Positions 10,382 through 19,404 of a stretch of 42,452 nt of DNA are shown piece after piece. The DNA is from Duganella callida. GTDB lineage: Bacteria; Pseudomonadota; Gammaproteobacteria; Burkholderiales; Burkholderiaceae_D. Where the stretch lies: NCBI RefSeq assembly GCF_004614165.1, contig NZ_SPVG01000189.1:1-42452 (forward strand). Reading direction: 5' to 3'. How positions within the stretch are numbered: the first letter of the stretch is position 1; each line of letters opens with the position of its first letter. Position numbers and translations under genes: made by a program. The notes below the pieces were generated by a model, which saw only the letters and a list, made by a program, of their open reading frames with translations, was not told the origin of the DNA and made no database searches.

Positions 10382-11651
10382 AACGCCTGGCCGACACCTT
10401 CCGCCCACTGCTGCTGACTTTGCTGGCGGCCCTGATCATCATCGCCGGTTTGCTGGCCCACCAACTGTGGGGCAATGGCGATCCCGGCCTCGCCACCGGC
10501 GCCACCGGCGCCACCGCGCAACTGGCGCCGCCGGCGACTGCCTGGCCTGCCACACCACGCGCGGTGGCCAGCCCTACGCCGGCGGCCGCGCGCTGCAGAC
10601 GCCGTTCGGCGCCGTGATCGCACCCAACATCACCTCCGACCGCGCGACCGGCATCGGCGCCTGGAGCGCGGACGATTTCTGGCGTGCCCTGCACCACGGC
10701 AAGGCCCGGGATGGCCGCCTGCTCTACCCGGCTTTCCCCTACAACAATTACACCCACATCAGCCGCGACGACAGCGACGCGCTGTACGCCTACTTCCAGA
10801 GCGTGCCGGCGGTGAACCAGCCCAACCAGCCGCATCAACTGCGCTTCCCCTACAACCTGCAAATCGCGCTGGCGGCATGGCGTGTGCTGTACTTCTACCC
10901 CGAAGTATTCAAGCCGGAAGCCAGGCAGTCGGCGGAATGGAATCGCGGCGCCTACCTGGTGCAGGGGCTGGGTCATTGCAGCGCCTGCCACAGCGCACGC
11001 AATCCGCTGGGCGCCTCGGAAGGCGAAGGCCTGTCGGGCGGCATGATCCCGGCCCAGGGCTGGTACGCGCCTTCGCTGAACGCCGGTGCCGAGGCGGGCC
11101 TGGGCGACTGGCAGCCGGAACACATCGCGGCCCTGCTGAAGACCGGCGTGTCGCCGCGCGCCACCGTGTTCGGGCCGATGGCGGAAGTGGTGAAAAACAG
11201 CCTGCAATACCTGAACGACAGCGACATCCAGGCGATGGCGGTGTATTTGAAATCGCTGCCGGCCGACGATGCCGGCAAGGACTTCGAGCGTTCGAAAAAT
11301 ACCGAAGCGGTGGCGTTCCTGGAGGCGGGAGCCAGGCTGTATGAACACCATTGCGCCGACTGCCACGGCGCCGACGGCGCCGGTCAGCCGCCCGGCTATC
11401 CGCCGCTGGTCGGCAACCGCGCGCTGACCATGGACAGCGCGGTCAATCCCATCCGCATCGTGCTGAACGGCGGCTTCGCGCCGGGCACGGCCGGCAACCC
11501 GCGTCCTTACAGCATGCCGCCGTTCGGGCACCTGCTGAACGATACGGAAACCGCCCAGGTCGTGTCCTACCTGCGCAGCGCCTGGGGCAACAATGCGCCG
11601 CCGGTCAGCGGCGCCGAGGTGAACCGCTACCGCGCGATTCCACTCGATTAA
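10378..11651 (+). pseudogene. Triheme cytochrome c (gluconate/alcohol dehydrogenase cytochrome subunit type), frameshifted
   Basis: The start (ATG 10378 with GGAGGCG upstream) encodes a normal N-terminal membrane or signal segment, LLLTLLAALIIIAGLLA. That frame fails at a stop near 10615. The haem-carrying part continues in the -1 frame from about 10527: CLACH (10539-10553), CSACH (10977-10991) and CADCH (11352-11366), ending at 11651. Homologues read through a segment like AGDCxACH, so one base seems to be missing around 10521-10535. Rejoined, the product would be about 424 residues, the usual size of the triheme membrane-linked cytochrome subunit that takes electrons from GMC-type dehydrogenases. 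A start at ATG 10467 would lack a signal peptide and could not be matured. A sequencing error is a serious alternative to a true mutation. Confidence 0.8.
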
Positions 11652-11652
11652 G

Positions 11653-11693
11653 GCGCGATTGATGCACGATTGATGCGCGATTGATGGGCGATG
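11653..11693. repeat. 11-bp tandem repeat, three copies plus a partial one
   Basis: Units are GCGCGATTGAT (11653-11663), GCACGATTGAT (11664-11674), GCGCGATTGAT (11675-11685) and a partial GGGCGATG (11686-11693). It fills the gap between the cytochrome stop and the convergent PilT-like gene. No hairpin with T-tract accompanies it. Confidence 0.75.
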
Positions 11694-11712
11694 GGCTTGG
11701 GCCGGGCGCCGC

Positions 11713-12831
11713 TCAGCGGTCGCCCAGGCCGATGCGGTTGGTGGAAGCGTTACGCGCGTCGTCGAGACCGATCTTGTTTTCGGCCAGCAGTGCGCGCAGC
11801 GAGGTGTTCATGGTGTGGCAGCCCGCCCCCGGTCTGGTTTCCATCCACTCGCGCAGCGCCGACACCTGGCCGGCCGCGATCATGCTGGTGACTTCCGGGT
11901 TGTTGGTCAGGCACTCGGTGGCCAGGTAATAGCGTTCGCCCTGGGTGGCCGGCAGCAGCGCCTGGCACAGCACGCCGCGCAGCGCATGCGCCAGCGCCTG
12001 GGCCTGCGGCTCGGCGTTGCCGAGCAGGCGCAGCATTTTCTGCAGGCCCAGCTCGGTCGAACGCGCGTGCAGCGAGGCCAGCACCAGCGGACCGGATTCG
12101 GCCAGCGCCAGCGCTTCCTGCGCCGTCTGCGCGTCGCGGATTTCGCCAATGACGATCACGTCCGGCCGCTCGCGCAGCGCGTCGAGCGCGCCCAGGTAAA
12201 AGCTTTCGACGTCGCCGTCGAAGCCGACCTCGCGCTGGGTGATCACGCACTGGCGCTGCGGAATCAGGGTCTCGACCGGATCTTCGATCGTGATGATGTG
12301 GCCGGAGCGGTGCTTGTTGATCTCGTCCAGCATCGAGGCGATGGTGGTCGACTTGCCCTGGCAGGTGTCGCCGATGATCAGCACCAGGCCGTTGGTCAGG
12401 CGGGCGAAATGCTGCTCGTGCTGATTCAGGCCCAGCTTGGCCAGCGGCATCGGTTCCTTGGGAAAGCGGCGCACCACGCAGCCGAGCCGCTTGCGGCCCT
12501 GGAAGCTGAAGCAGTTGGCGCGGATGCGCGCCGTGTGCAGATCGACCGCGCGGTCGAAGGCGCGGTCCTGGATACGCTCGGCCCAGTTCGGTTCGACCAC
12601 CTCGAAGAATTCCTGCAATTCCTCGCGCGTGATCGGCGAGTCGGTGACCGCCACCAGCCCCTTCGGCTGGCGCAGCATCAGCGGCGAGTTCTGGTGGATC
12701 AGGATATCGCTGAAAATCAGCTTGGAGTTGAGCAGGTGCAGGATCTGTTCGACCAGGGTGCCGAAGACCGGATGATCTTCGTTCTCGATGTAGCTCAGGG
12801 TGCGAATTTGCGACGATTGATAGTGTTCCAT
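11713..12831 (-). CDS. PilT/PilU-like type IV pilus retraction-type ATPase, orphan
   Basis: A 372-residue hexameric secretion-type ATPase. An N-terminal PAS-like domain (LNSKLIFSDILIHQNSPLMLRQ) is followed by the RecA-like core with Walker A GDTCQGKS (about 154-161), the Asp box ITIEDPVE, Walker B DVIVIGEIRD (about 223) and the His box LASLHAR. The P-loop is unusual: PilT and PilU normally have G-P/A-T-G-S-G-K-S, here D, C and Q replace the small residues, although the GKS core is kept. No other pilus genes are nearby, so it is more likely an accessory PilT/PilU paralogue than the main retraction motor. The length is normal. The start ATG 12831 has only a weak ribosome site. Confidence 0.85.
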   Translation of the reverse strand: MEHYQSSQIRTLSYIENEDHPVFGTLVEQILHLLNSKLIFSDILIHQNSPLMLRQPKGLVAVTDSPITREELQEFFEVVEPNWAERIQDRAFDRAVDLHTARIRANCFSFQGRKRLGCVVRRFPKEPMPLAKLGLNQHEQHFARLTNGLVLIIGDTCQGKSTTIASMLDEINKHRSGHIITIEDPVETLIPQRQCVITQREVGFDGDVESFYLGALDALRERPDVIVIGEIRDAQTAQEALALAESGPLVLASLHARSTELGLQKMLRLLGNAEPQAQALAHALRGVLCQALLPATQGERYYLATECLTNNPEVTSMIAAGQVSALREWMETRPGAGCHTMNTSLRALLAENKIGLDDARNASTNRIGLGDR

Positions 12832-12897
12832 CTCTGCTCGGATCTCCGGTGGGTCTGGCCGATTATAAGAGGAAAACTTGCAAGGTCGAAACTTTTT

Positions 12898-13551
12898 TCA
12901 GTCCATCAGCTTGGGATAGCGGAAGCCGTTGCGTAAATCCATACTGTAGCGTTCGCGGCCCTCGGTCACCAGCACATGCTCGGGCGGTTCGGCGCCGGCC
13001 AGGGCGCGGTAAAAGAACGGCAAGCCTTCGGATTTGCGTATCAGTTCGTCGCTGCGTTCATAGACGTTGGGGCAGCCGAAGTCGGCCAGCAGCGCCTGCA
13101 CGATCGGTACTTTCCAGGCATCGACGGCGGCCGACTGGAACTGGCAGATCAGGTAGCCGGCCTTGCCGCCCCAGCTGTCGACCAGCAGGCCCGGCAAGCC
13201 ATCCTCGTCGCCACGGATCAGCGGCACGATGTCATTGGGGCCGGCCGCCCGCAGGCTGGCGGCGCGTTTCTCGATGGCGGCGCGCACGCGCCGCTTCATC
13301 AGCGCGTGATCGACCGGCTCGTCCTGCTTAAAGCTCCAGACGCGGGCGCGGACCTCGGACAGCGGATTCCAGGCCGCGCGGGCCAGGAACTGGCGCGACG
13401 AGGTCTGCACCACGGCGGTCGTGCCGGGCTTGTTCTTTTCGTTCGGGCGGCCGTCGACGCGCTCGATCATGGTGGCATAAATCAGGATGTCGCCGGACAG
13501 CAGGCGCTTTTCCTTGCCTTGTTTGATGGTAATGGTCAGCATAGCCGTCAT
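12898..13551 (-). CDS. RlmI-like 23S rRNA methyltransferase, lacking the methyltransferase domain (truncated)
   Basis: The 217 residues match the N-terminal half of RlmI, the enzyme that makes m5C1962 in 23S rRNA: PUA-like start ITIKQGKEKRLLSGD, then VRARVWSFKQDEP, the LIRGDEDGLPGLLVDSWG strand-turn and YERSDELIRKSEGL. Full RlmI is about 390-400 residues and carries a SAM-binding Rossmann domain after this point. Here the frame ends at a stop after NGFRYPKLMD, only 66 bases before the next gene, so the catalytic domain is deleted rather than shifted. It is probably inactive as a methyltransferase. The start is uncertain: ATG 13551, ATG 13542 and an upstream ATG 13638 are all possible, none with a good ribosome site. 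Confidence 0.72.
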   Translation of the reverse strand: MTAMLTITIKQGKEKRLLSGDILIYATMIERVDGRPNEKNKPGTTAVVQTSSRQFLARAAWNPLSEVRARVWSFKQDEPVDHALMKRRVRAAIEKRAASLRAAGPNDIVPLIRGDEDGLPGLLVDSWGGKAGYLICQFQSAAVDAWKVPIVQALLADFGCPNVYERSDELIRKSEGLPFFYRALAGAEPPEHVLVTEGRERYSMDLRNGFRYPKLMD

Positions 13552-13684
13552 GATACAGGATGCACCGCCTGTTCCCGGCTCAGCGCATTCTGGGCCGCCC
13601 AGGCTGCAATCCGTCGCACGCGGCTGGGTGCTGGCCAACGCGCTGGGTAAGATGCCAGCATAGACAACCCATCAGGAGAGCATC

Positions 13685-14458
13685 ATGACCAGCCGCCGCA
13701 TCGTTTCCACCCTGTTCCTCGCCACCGGCCTGCTGGCCGCCGCCGCGCCGTTCGTCATCGTGCAGGCCGGCCCGTTGAGCTGGATGGGCGGCGGCGAGCG
13801 CGTGCAGGGCAGCGGCAAGATTGTCAAGCAGACGCGCGAGGTCGGCCATTTCAGCGGGTTGTCGATCGGCGTCAGCGGCGACGTCGACATCCGCACCGGC
13901 AATACCGAAAGCATCACCATCGAAACCGACGACAACATCCAGCCGCTGATCGAAACCGTGGTGGAAAACGGCACCCTGCGCATCCACCCGCTGCGCAACA
14001 ACCTGCATCTGGATACCCGCAACATGAAAATCGTGGTGCAGGCGCGCTCGCTGAACAAGCTGTCGATCGGCGGCTCCGGCACCGTCACCGCCGACAAGCT
14101 GCAGGGCGAAAACCTGAAAATCGATGTCGGCGGCTCCGGCTCGATCAGCGTCGGCCAGGTGCAGAGCGAGGCCGTGGCCATCGCCCTGGGCGGCAGCGGC
14201 AGCCTGAAGGCGGCCGGCAACACCGAGCGCCTGCAGGTGTCGATCGGCGGCTCGGGCCGGGTGCAGGTCGGCCAGCTGCAGGCGCGCGACGCCGTGGTCA
14301 GCATCGGCGGCTCCGGCCAGGCCACCGTGTGGGCGCAAAAATCGCTGAACCTGAGCGTGGCCGGCTCGGGCGACGTCAACTACTACGGCGACCCGCAGAT
14401 CAGCAAAAGCATCATGGGCTCGGGCACCATCAAGCGCCTGGGTGGCGCGCCAAACTGA
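13685..14458 (+). CDS. DUF2807 (head GIN domain) exported beta-solenoid protein
   Basis: A 257-residue exported protein. A Sec signal peptide (residues 1 to about 28) is followed by FSGLSIGVSGDVDIRTG, the start of the DUF2807 fold. A right-handed beta-helix is implied by a GSG motif recurring about every 20 residues (IGGSGT, VGGSGS, LGGSGS, IGGSGR, IGGSGQ, VAGSGD, IMGSGT). The molecular function of the family is unknown; its members are secreted or surface proteins. AGGAGA lies 6 bases before the ATG. It is divergent from the RlmI-like fragment and reads toward the aldehyde dehydrogenase 100 bases downstream. Confidence 0.87.
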   Translation: MTSRRIVSTLFLATGLLAAAAPFVIVQAGPLSWMGGGERVQGSGKIVKQTREVGHFSGLSIGVSGDVDIRTGNTESITIETDDNIQPLIETVVENGTLRIHPLRNNLHLDTRNMKIVVQARSLNKLSIGGSGTVTADKLQGENLKIDVGGSGSISVGQVQSEAVAIALGGSGSLKAAGNTERLQVSIGGSGRVQVGQLQARDAVVSIGGSGQATVWAQKSLNLSVAGSGDVNYYGDPQISKSIMGSGTIKRLGGAPN

Positions 14459-14558
14459 GCTCTTTCGCACGGAACCGGCGAATTTCTGGCAAAGTAGAGG
14501 GTGATCGCGCGCCGCCCAGGCGCGGCAACATTCTTTACATGAACCGGAGATTCCCCGA

Positions 14559-16004
14559 ATGACCACCACCAGCTACCCAGACGTCCGCCTGTTGATCGCC
14601 AACGAATGGACCGAAGCCACCGGCGGCAAGACCATCCCGGTGCTGAATCCGGCCACCGGCAAGCCGATCGGCACCGTGGCGCACGCCAGCACCGCCGACC
14701 TCGACCGCGCGCTGGCCGCGGCGCAAAAAGGTTTCGAAGCGTGGCGCAAGGTGCCGGCGTTCGAGCGCGCCGCCGTGATGCGCCGCGCCGCCGCGCTGCT
14801 GCGCGAACGCGCCGACCACATCGCCCGCCTGCTGACCCAGGAACAGGGCAAGCCGCTGGCCCAGGCCCGCGCCGAAGCCATGGCCGGCGCCGACATCATC
14901 GACTGGTTCGCGGCCGAAGGCATGCGCGTGTACGGCCGTATCGTGCCGTCGCGTAATCCGGCGGCGCAGCAACTGGTGCTGAAGGAACCGGTCGGTCCGG
15001 TCGCCGCCTTCACGCCGTGGAACTTCCCGATCAACCAGGTGGTGCGCAAGCTGGCCGCCGCGCTGGCCACCGGCTGCTCCTTCCTGTGCAAGGCGCCGGA
15101 AGAAACCCCGGCCTCCCCTGCCGCGCTGTTCCAGTGCTTCGTCGACGCCGGCGTGCCGGCCGGCGCGGTCGGCCTGGTGTTCGGCGATCCGGCCGAGATC
15201 TCCAGCTATCTGATTCCGCACCCGGTGATCCGCAAGGTCACCTTCACCGGCTCGACCCCGGTCGGCAAGCAACTGGCCGCGCTGGCCGGCGCGCACATGA
15301 AGCGTGTGACCATGGAGCTGGGCGGCCATGCGCCGGTGATCATCGCCGACGACGCCGACGTCAAGCTGGCGGTGGAAGCCACCGGCGGCGCCAAGTTCCG
15401 CAACGCCGGCCAGGTGTGCATCTCGCCGACCCGCTTCCTGGTCCACAACGGCATCAAGGAGGAGTTCACGCGCGCGCTGGTGCAGCACGCGGAAAGTCTG
15501 CAACTGGGCAACGGCCTGGTCGAAGGCACCACCCTGGGGCCGCTGGCCAACCCGCGCCGCGTCGCCGCCATGAGCAAGTTCGTCGATGACGCGCGCGCCA
15601 AGGGCGCCAAGGTCGCCACCGGCGGCGAGCGCGTCGGCAGCGAGGGCAACTTCTTCGCCCCGACCATCCTGGCCGACGTGCCGCTGAATGCGGAAGTGTT
15701 CAATGACGAGCCGTTCGGCCCGATCGCGGCGGTGCGTGGCTTCGATACGCTGGACGAGGCAATTGCCGAAGCCAACCGTCTGCCGTTCGGCCTGGCCGGG
15801 TACGCGTTCACCCGTTCGATCAAGAACGCGCATCAGCTGATGCACAACGTCGAAGTCGGCATGCTGTGGCTGAACCAGCCTGCGACACCGAGCGCCGAAA
15901 TGCCGTTCGGCGGCGTCAAGGATTCCGGCTACGGTTCGGAAGGCGGTCCGGAAGCGCTGGAAGCCTACCTCAACACCAAGTCGGTCTCGCTGCTGGGCGT
16001 ATAA
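14559..16004 (+). CDS. NAD(P)-dependent aldehyde dehydrogenase, succinate-semialdehyde dehydrogenase type
   Basis: A 481-residue cytoplasmic ALDH superfamily enzyme oxidising an aldehyde to its acid. It shows the cofactor segment [10 protein letters not shown], the glycine motif FTGSTPVG, the general base Glu 253 in [10 protein letters not shown], the catalytic Cys 287 in GQVCISPTR, and EPFGPIAAV near the C-terminus. The overall pattern resembles GabD/Sad-type succinate-semialdehyde dehydrogenases, but the substrate is not determined by these motifs and there is no GABA transaminase nearby. CCGGAGA precedes the ATG. The gene appears monocistronic. Confidence 0.88.
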   Translation: MTTTSYPDVRLLIANEWTEATGGKTIPVLNPATGKPIGTVAHASTADLDRALAAAQKGFEAWRKVPAFERAAVMRRAAALLRERADHIARLLTQEQGKPLAQARAEAMAGADIIDWFAAEGMRVYGRIVPSRNPAAQQLVLKEPVGPVAAFTPWNFPINQVVRKLAAALATGCSFLCKAPEETPASPAALFQCFVDAGVPAGAVGLVFGDPAEISSYLIPHPVIRKVTFTGSTPVGKQLAALAGAHMKRVTMELGGHAPVIIADDADVKLAVEATGGAKFRNAGQVCISPTRFLVHNGIKEEFTRALVQHAESLQLGNGLVEGTTLGPLANPRRVAAMSKFVDDARAKGAKVATGGERVGSEGNFFAPTILADVPLNAEVFNDEPFGPIAAVRGFDTLDEAIAEANRLPFGLAGYAFTRSIKNAHQLMHNVEVGMLWLNQPATPSAEMPFGGVKDSGYGSEGGPEALEAYLNTKSVSLLGV

Positions 16005-16007
16005 GCG

Positions 16008-16990
16008 TCAATGGCTCCCGGCAAATAACTGCCGGGGGCTGGCGCCAGCGATTAACGACTTGATCCAGGCGCGGAGCTGGCTGTTGTCGGCTTGCGCGAT
16101 TTGGGTCGTCACCTCGCCAGTCAGGCCGGCCTGGGCCAGCACGTCGCGCAACACTTCTTCCAGCGCCAGCCGTTCGCCTTCCTGTCGCCCCTGTTGCAGC
16201 CCAGCCTTCATGGCATCCTCGTTCGGCTTGAGCATGCGCTCAAAAAACTCGTCGGTAAATACCTCACTGGGCTTGAATTTTCTCTCTGATTTCATGGTCG
16301 CATCCTCCTCTAGGTCCATGTCGGCACTGTGGAAATCATCCTGCATGATGAAGCGGCACCAGCGTATCAGGCTGGCCCGAGCCGGGTCCAGATCAGGCCG
16401 TCTTATGCGATCAGCAAACGCAGCGGCGGCGGCATCGAACGCCTCCCTGGTTCGCGCGTGCAGGAGACTGAACAACAAGCCGACTATATTGCCGCGTACG
16501 CCATCGTGATGTTGATCGATCAGAAGGTATCGCTGTCGTGGCTGATAATGCTCCAGCCCCTCGGGCGGCGCCAGCATCAGATCGCCTAACTCGCGCTGGC
16601 CGCCCGCCAGGCGCGGCGGCCGTGATACAGCACGATCGGCAACACCGGCGGCAGCTTGCCGTACTTGCTCAATTTATGCTGCGCCAGCAGATCCTGATAT
16701 AGCAGGCCAACGTACACCTGCATACGCAGCGCCATCCATTTGTCAGGGCGTGACTGAAACTCCAGCAGGATATAAACATACACCCACTCACCGCCTATCC
16801 GCGCACGCCACACCACATCCTCATGGCGCGCTTTGCCGTGGTCGCTGGCCTAGCTGGCATTGACACGCTCGAACGCTTCCACCTGCAACGATTGCGCCCA
16901 TTCCGCCGACAAAAAACCAGCCACCAGATCGCGCACGATTTCCGGATGCGAGAACAACTGCTTGTAAAGCACATCGCTGCGGGTAGCCAT
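16008..16990 (-). pseudogene. Rpn/YhgA-like PD-(D/E)XK nuclease (putative transposase family), doubly broken
   Basis: Belongs to the recombination-promoting nuclease (Rpn, Transposase_31) family. The N-terminus starts at ATG 16990 (SDVLYKQLFSHPEIVRDLV). The frame is stopped by TAG at 16850-16852, where family members have a Tyr (NAS-stop-ASDHGKA). The same frame resumes with VYVYILLEFQSRPDKWMALRM and VLPIVLYHGRRAW, the conserved core, then meets a stop near 16586. The rest (LMLAPPEGLEHYQPRQRYLL onward to 16008) is in another frame, reached by a one-base change near 16590. One nonsense mutation plus one frameshift mean decay. It is the only mobile-element-like gene in the window. Confidence 0.85.
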
Positions 16991-17086
16991 GCAGAAAATT
17001 CTAGCCTTGGCTTGCATTGCCGAGTACGCTAGGGACCGAGCTCGGTTTGGCGCTCCTCAATAAAATATCACCTCAGGGAGAAGTTC

Positions 17087-18352
17087 TTGAAAGCGATCGT
17101 CTCATCCATCCTGCTGTGCGCCGGCGCTGCCGCCGCTGCCGCCGACGTGCCCGCCACCATCGCCGTCAAGGCCGCTCACATGGTCGACGTGCGCAACGGT
17201 ACTTTGATCGACAACGCCGTGGTGCTGATCAGCGGCGAGCGCATCACCGCAGCCGGCAGCAAACTGGCGATTCCGGCCGGCGCCCAGGTCATCGACCTCG
17301 GCGACAAAACCCTGCTGCCCGGCCTGATCGACGCGCACACCCACCTGACCAACGACCCGCAGGACGCCGGCTACGGCATTGTCGCCAAATCCATCCCGCG
17401 CGTGACGCTGACCGGCGCCCGGAACGCCCGCGTGACCTTGCAGGCCGGTTTCACCACCGTGCGTGACGTCGGCGCCGACGGCTATGCTGACATCGGCTTG
17501 CGCGACGCCATCAATGACGGCGACGTGCCCGGCCCGCGCATCCTCGCCTCCGGACCGCCGCTGGGCATCACCGGCGGCCACTGCGACGACACCCTGCACG
17601 CCCCCGAATACAAGGCCGTCTCGCTGGGCGTGGCCGACGGGGTCGCCGAAGCGTTGAAAGTCACCCGCCGCAACATCAAATACGGTGCCGACGTGATCAA
17701 GATCTGCGCCACCGGCGGCGTACTGTCGTTCGGCGACGACCCGCGCGCCTCGCAATACACGCTGGACGAACTGAAAGCCATCATCGGCGACGCGCACCGT
17801 CTGGGCCGCAAAGCCGCCGCCCACGCGCATGGCGGCGACGGCATCAAGCTCTCGGTGCTGGCCGGTATCGACTCGATCGAACACGGCTCGTACATCGACG
17901 ACGAAGGCATCAAACTGATGAAGGAACATCGCACCTACCTGGTGCCGACCCTCTACCTGGGCGACTGGCTGATCGAAAACGCCGACGCCATCAAGCTGCC
18001 CAAGCCGCTGCTGGAAAAAGCCAAAGTGGTGCTGCCGGCGGCGCGCGCGAACATCGGCAAGGCCATCAAGGCCGGCGTACCGATCGCATTCGGCACCGAC
18101 GCCGCCGTCTACCCGCACGGCCTGAACGCGCGCGAATTCAGCGTCCTCGTCAAACTGGGCATGACGCCGGCGCAGGCGATCCGCACCGCCACCGTCAATG
18201 GCGCCGACCTGCTGGGCTGGAGCGACAAGATCGGCAGCATCGAGGCCGGCAAATATGCCGACCTCATCGCCGTCGACGGCCAGCCGCTGAAGGACGTCAA
18301 AACCCTGGAGCAAGTCCAGTGGGTGATGAAAGGCGGCGCCGTCGTGAAATAA
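17087..18352 (+). CDS. Exported metal-dependent amidohydrolase (imidazolonepropionase/prolidase-like)
   Basis: A 421-residue amidohydrolase-superfamily enzyme with a short Sec signal peptide (residues 1 to about 19). Metal ligands fit the family: HTH at 84-86 in DAHTHL, Lys 205 in VIKICATGG (likely carboxylated bridging Lys), His 246/248 in AHAHG, His 266 in SIEHG and Asp 338 in FGTDA. Relatives hydrolyse Xaa-Pro or Xaa-Arg dipeptides and similar amides, so a peptidase role is plausible but unproven. The start is TTG 17087, with GGGAGA six bases upstream; this is the only start that gives the signal peptide. The gene is monocistronic. Confidence 0.87.
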   Translation: MKAIVSSILLCAGAAAAAADVPATIAVKAAHMVDVRNGTLIDNAVVLISGERITAAGSKLAIPAGAQVIDLGDKTLLPGLIDAHTHLTNDPQDAGYGIVAKSIPRVTLTGARNARVTLQAGFTTVRDVGADGYADIGLRDAINDGDVPGPRILASGPPLGITGGHCDDTLHAPEYKAVSLGVADGVAEALKVTRRNIKYGADVIKICATGGVLSFGDDPRASQYTLDELKAIIGDAHRLGRKAAAHAHGGDGIKLSVLAGIDSIEHGSYIDDEGIKLMKEHRTYLVPTLYLGDWLIENADAIKLPKPLLEKAKVVLPAARANIGKAIKAGVPIAFGTDAAVYPHGLNAREFSVLVKLGMTPAQAIRTATVNGADLLGWSDKIGSIEAGKYADLIAVDGQPLKDVKTLEQVQWVMKGGAVVK

Positions 18353-18372
18353 AGTCGGCTCTGACCCCGAGC

Positions 18373-18834
18373 TTAGTGGTGGCTGTGGCTGTTGGCTGCG
18401 GCGGGCAAGACGTCGAGCGCCGGCGCCGGGGCTTTCATATTGTCGCCGGCGATCTGGTCCCAGGCCACGCTGATGTTGCCGCATTGCTGGACGACGCGGA
18501 AATACAGCTTGCCCGGCTGGTCCGGCAGCTTGGTCTGGATCACGAATTCGTCGAAATAGGCGTCCGGCAGCTCGCCGCCGCTCCAGCTGATTTCATGCAG
18601 GGCACCGCTGTCGGTGATGGCGATTTTCCAGCCCGGCTTGGGCATGGGCTTGGCGTGACCGGCGCCTTCCGGCAGCGTGATGGTGAGGCCGGTGGTGGCC
18701 TTGCCGTCACAGCCGTGGCCGACGCGGAAGGCCAGCTTCTGGTAGCTGCCCGCATTGCCGGTGCTCTGGTCCAGCGTCACGTGGGCCTGGGCGGCGGCGG
18801 CTGTCAACCACAACAGCGGAAACAATTTCTTCAT
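18373..18834 (-). CDS. YcnI-like DUF1775 copper-binding exported protein
   Basis: A 153-residue periplasmic protein. The signal peptide ends at QA/HVTL, which would leave the mature protein with an N-terminal His, the copper ligand of YcnI-type domains. GHGCDG, TLPEGAGHAKPMPKPGW and YFRVVQQCG are typical of the domain, with two Cys likely forming a disulphide. A His-rich tail (HSHH) adds possible metal binding. It is the last gene of a purU-yaeQ-ycnI-like run, 18 bases after yaeQ. AGGAG precedes its ATG. The copper specificity is inferred from the family. Confidence 0.85.
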   Translation of the reverse strand: MKKLFPLLWLTAAAAQAHVTLDQSTGNAGSYQKLAFRVGHGCDGKATTGLTITLPEGAGHAKPMPKPGWKIAITDSGALHEISWSGGELPDAYFDEFVIQTKLPDQPGKLYFRVVQQCGNISVAWDQIAGDNMKAPAPALDVLPAAANSHSHH

Positions 18835-18852
18835 CGGTGACTCCTGATCAGG

Positions 18853-19395
18853 TCAACGCTCGGATTTTAATACTTCGCGGCCGACTTCCACCGTGGTGCT
18901 GCCGTCGGTCAGCCAGATCTGGCCGTCCTGGATCGTGCACTGCAGCTGCATGGTGCGCTGGGCCATCTTGCCCAGTTGCTCGGTGGCCTCGGCCGGCAGG
19001 TCGACCACGGTCAGGTTCTTGCAGCGCTCGACCTTGTTGGCCAGGCCTTTCCACCAGATGTGACTGGTGGCGGAATAGCTGTAGACGTACACGTGTTCCG
19101 AACGGCCGCAGGCTTTCAGGATCACTTTCTCGTCCGGCTGGCCGACTTCGATCGACAGTTCGATCGCGCCGGTCAGGTCCTTTTGCCACAGGTCCGGTTC
19201 TTCGACGTCGAACAAGCCCTTGGTGAAGGTCAGCGCCTCGTTGGCGTGGATGGCGAACGCGATCAGGCGCACCATCATGCGTTCGTCGGTCTCGGACGGA
19301 TGGCGCGCCATCGTCAGCTGGTGGGTTTCGTAGTAATTGCGGTCCATGTCCGCAATCGACAGTTCTGCTTTATAAATTGTTGCTTTGAGGGCCAT
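18853..19395 (-). CDS. yaeQ: YaeQ family protein
   Basis: A 180-residue cytoplasmic protein matching YaeQ over its whole length: ALKATIYKAELSIADMDRNYY, MARHPSETDERMMVRLIAFA, WQKDLTGAIELSIEVGQPDEK and YSYSATSHIWWKG. YaeQ has a PD-(D/E)XK nuclease-like fold, and the E..IEVGQPD segment fits its pseudo-active site. Its cellular role is not settled; it was once described as an RfaH suppressor. It follows purU by 9 bases on the same strand. Confidence 0.92.
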   Translation of the reverse strand: MALKATIYKAELSIADMDRNYYETHQLTMARHPSETDERMMVRLIAFAIHANEALTFTKGLFDVEEPDLWQKDLTGAIELSIEVGQPDEKVILKACGRSEHVYVYSYSATSHIWWKGLANKVERCKNLTVVDLPAEATEQLGKMAQRTMQLQCTIQDGQIWLTDGSTTVEVGREVLKSER

Positions 19396-19404
19396 CTGTA
19401 ACTC

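Noticed and set aside
16017-16036. Hairpin CCCGGCA-AATAAC-TGCCGGG after the aldehyde dehydrogenase
   Set aside because: The stem is perfect but no T-tract follows on either strand, and it lies inside the end of the Rpn pseudogene, so it is not called a terminator.
18355-18372. GGGGTCAG-containing motif also seen near 42402
   Set aside because: The shared core is only eight bases, which is expected by chance in a window of this size and composition; a genome-wide count would be needed to call it a dispersed repeat.
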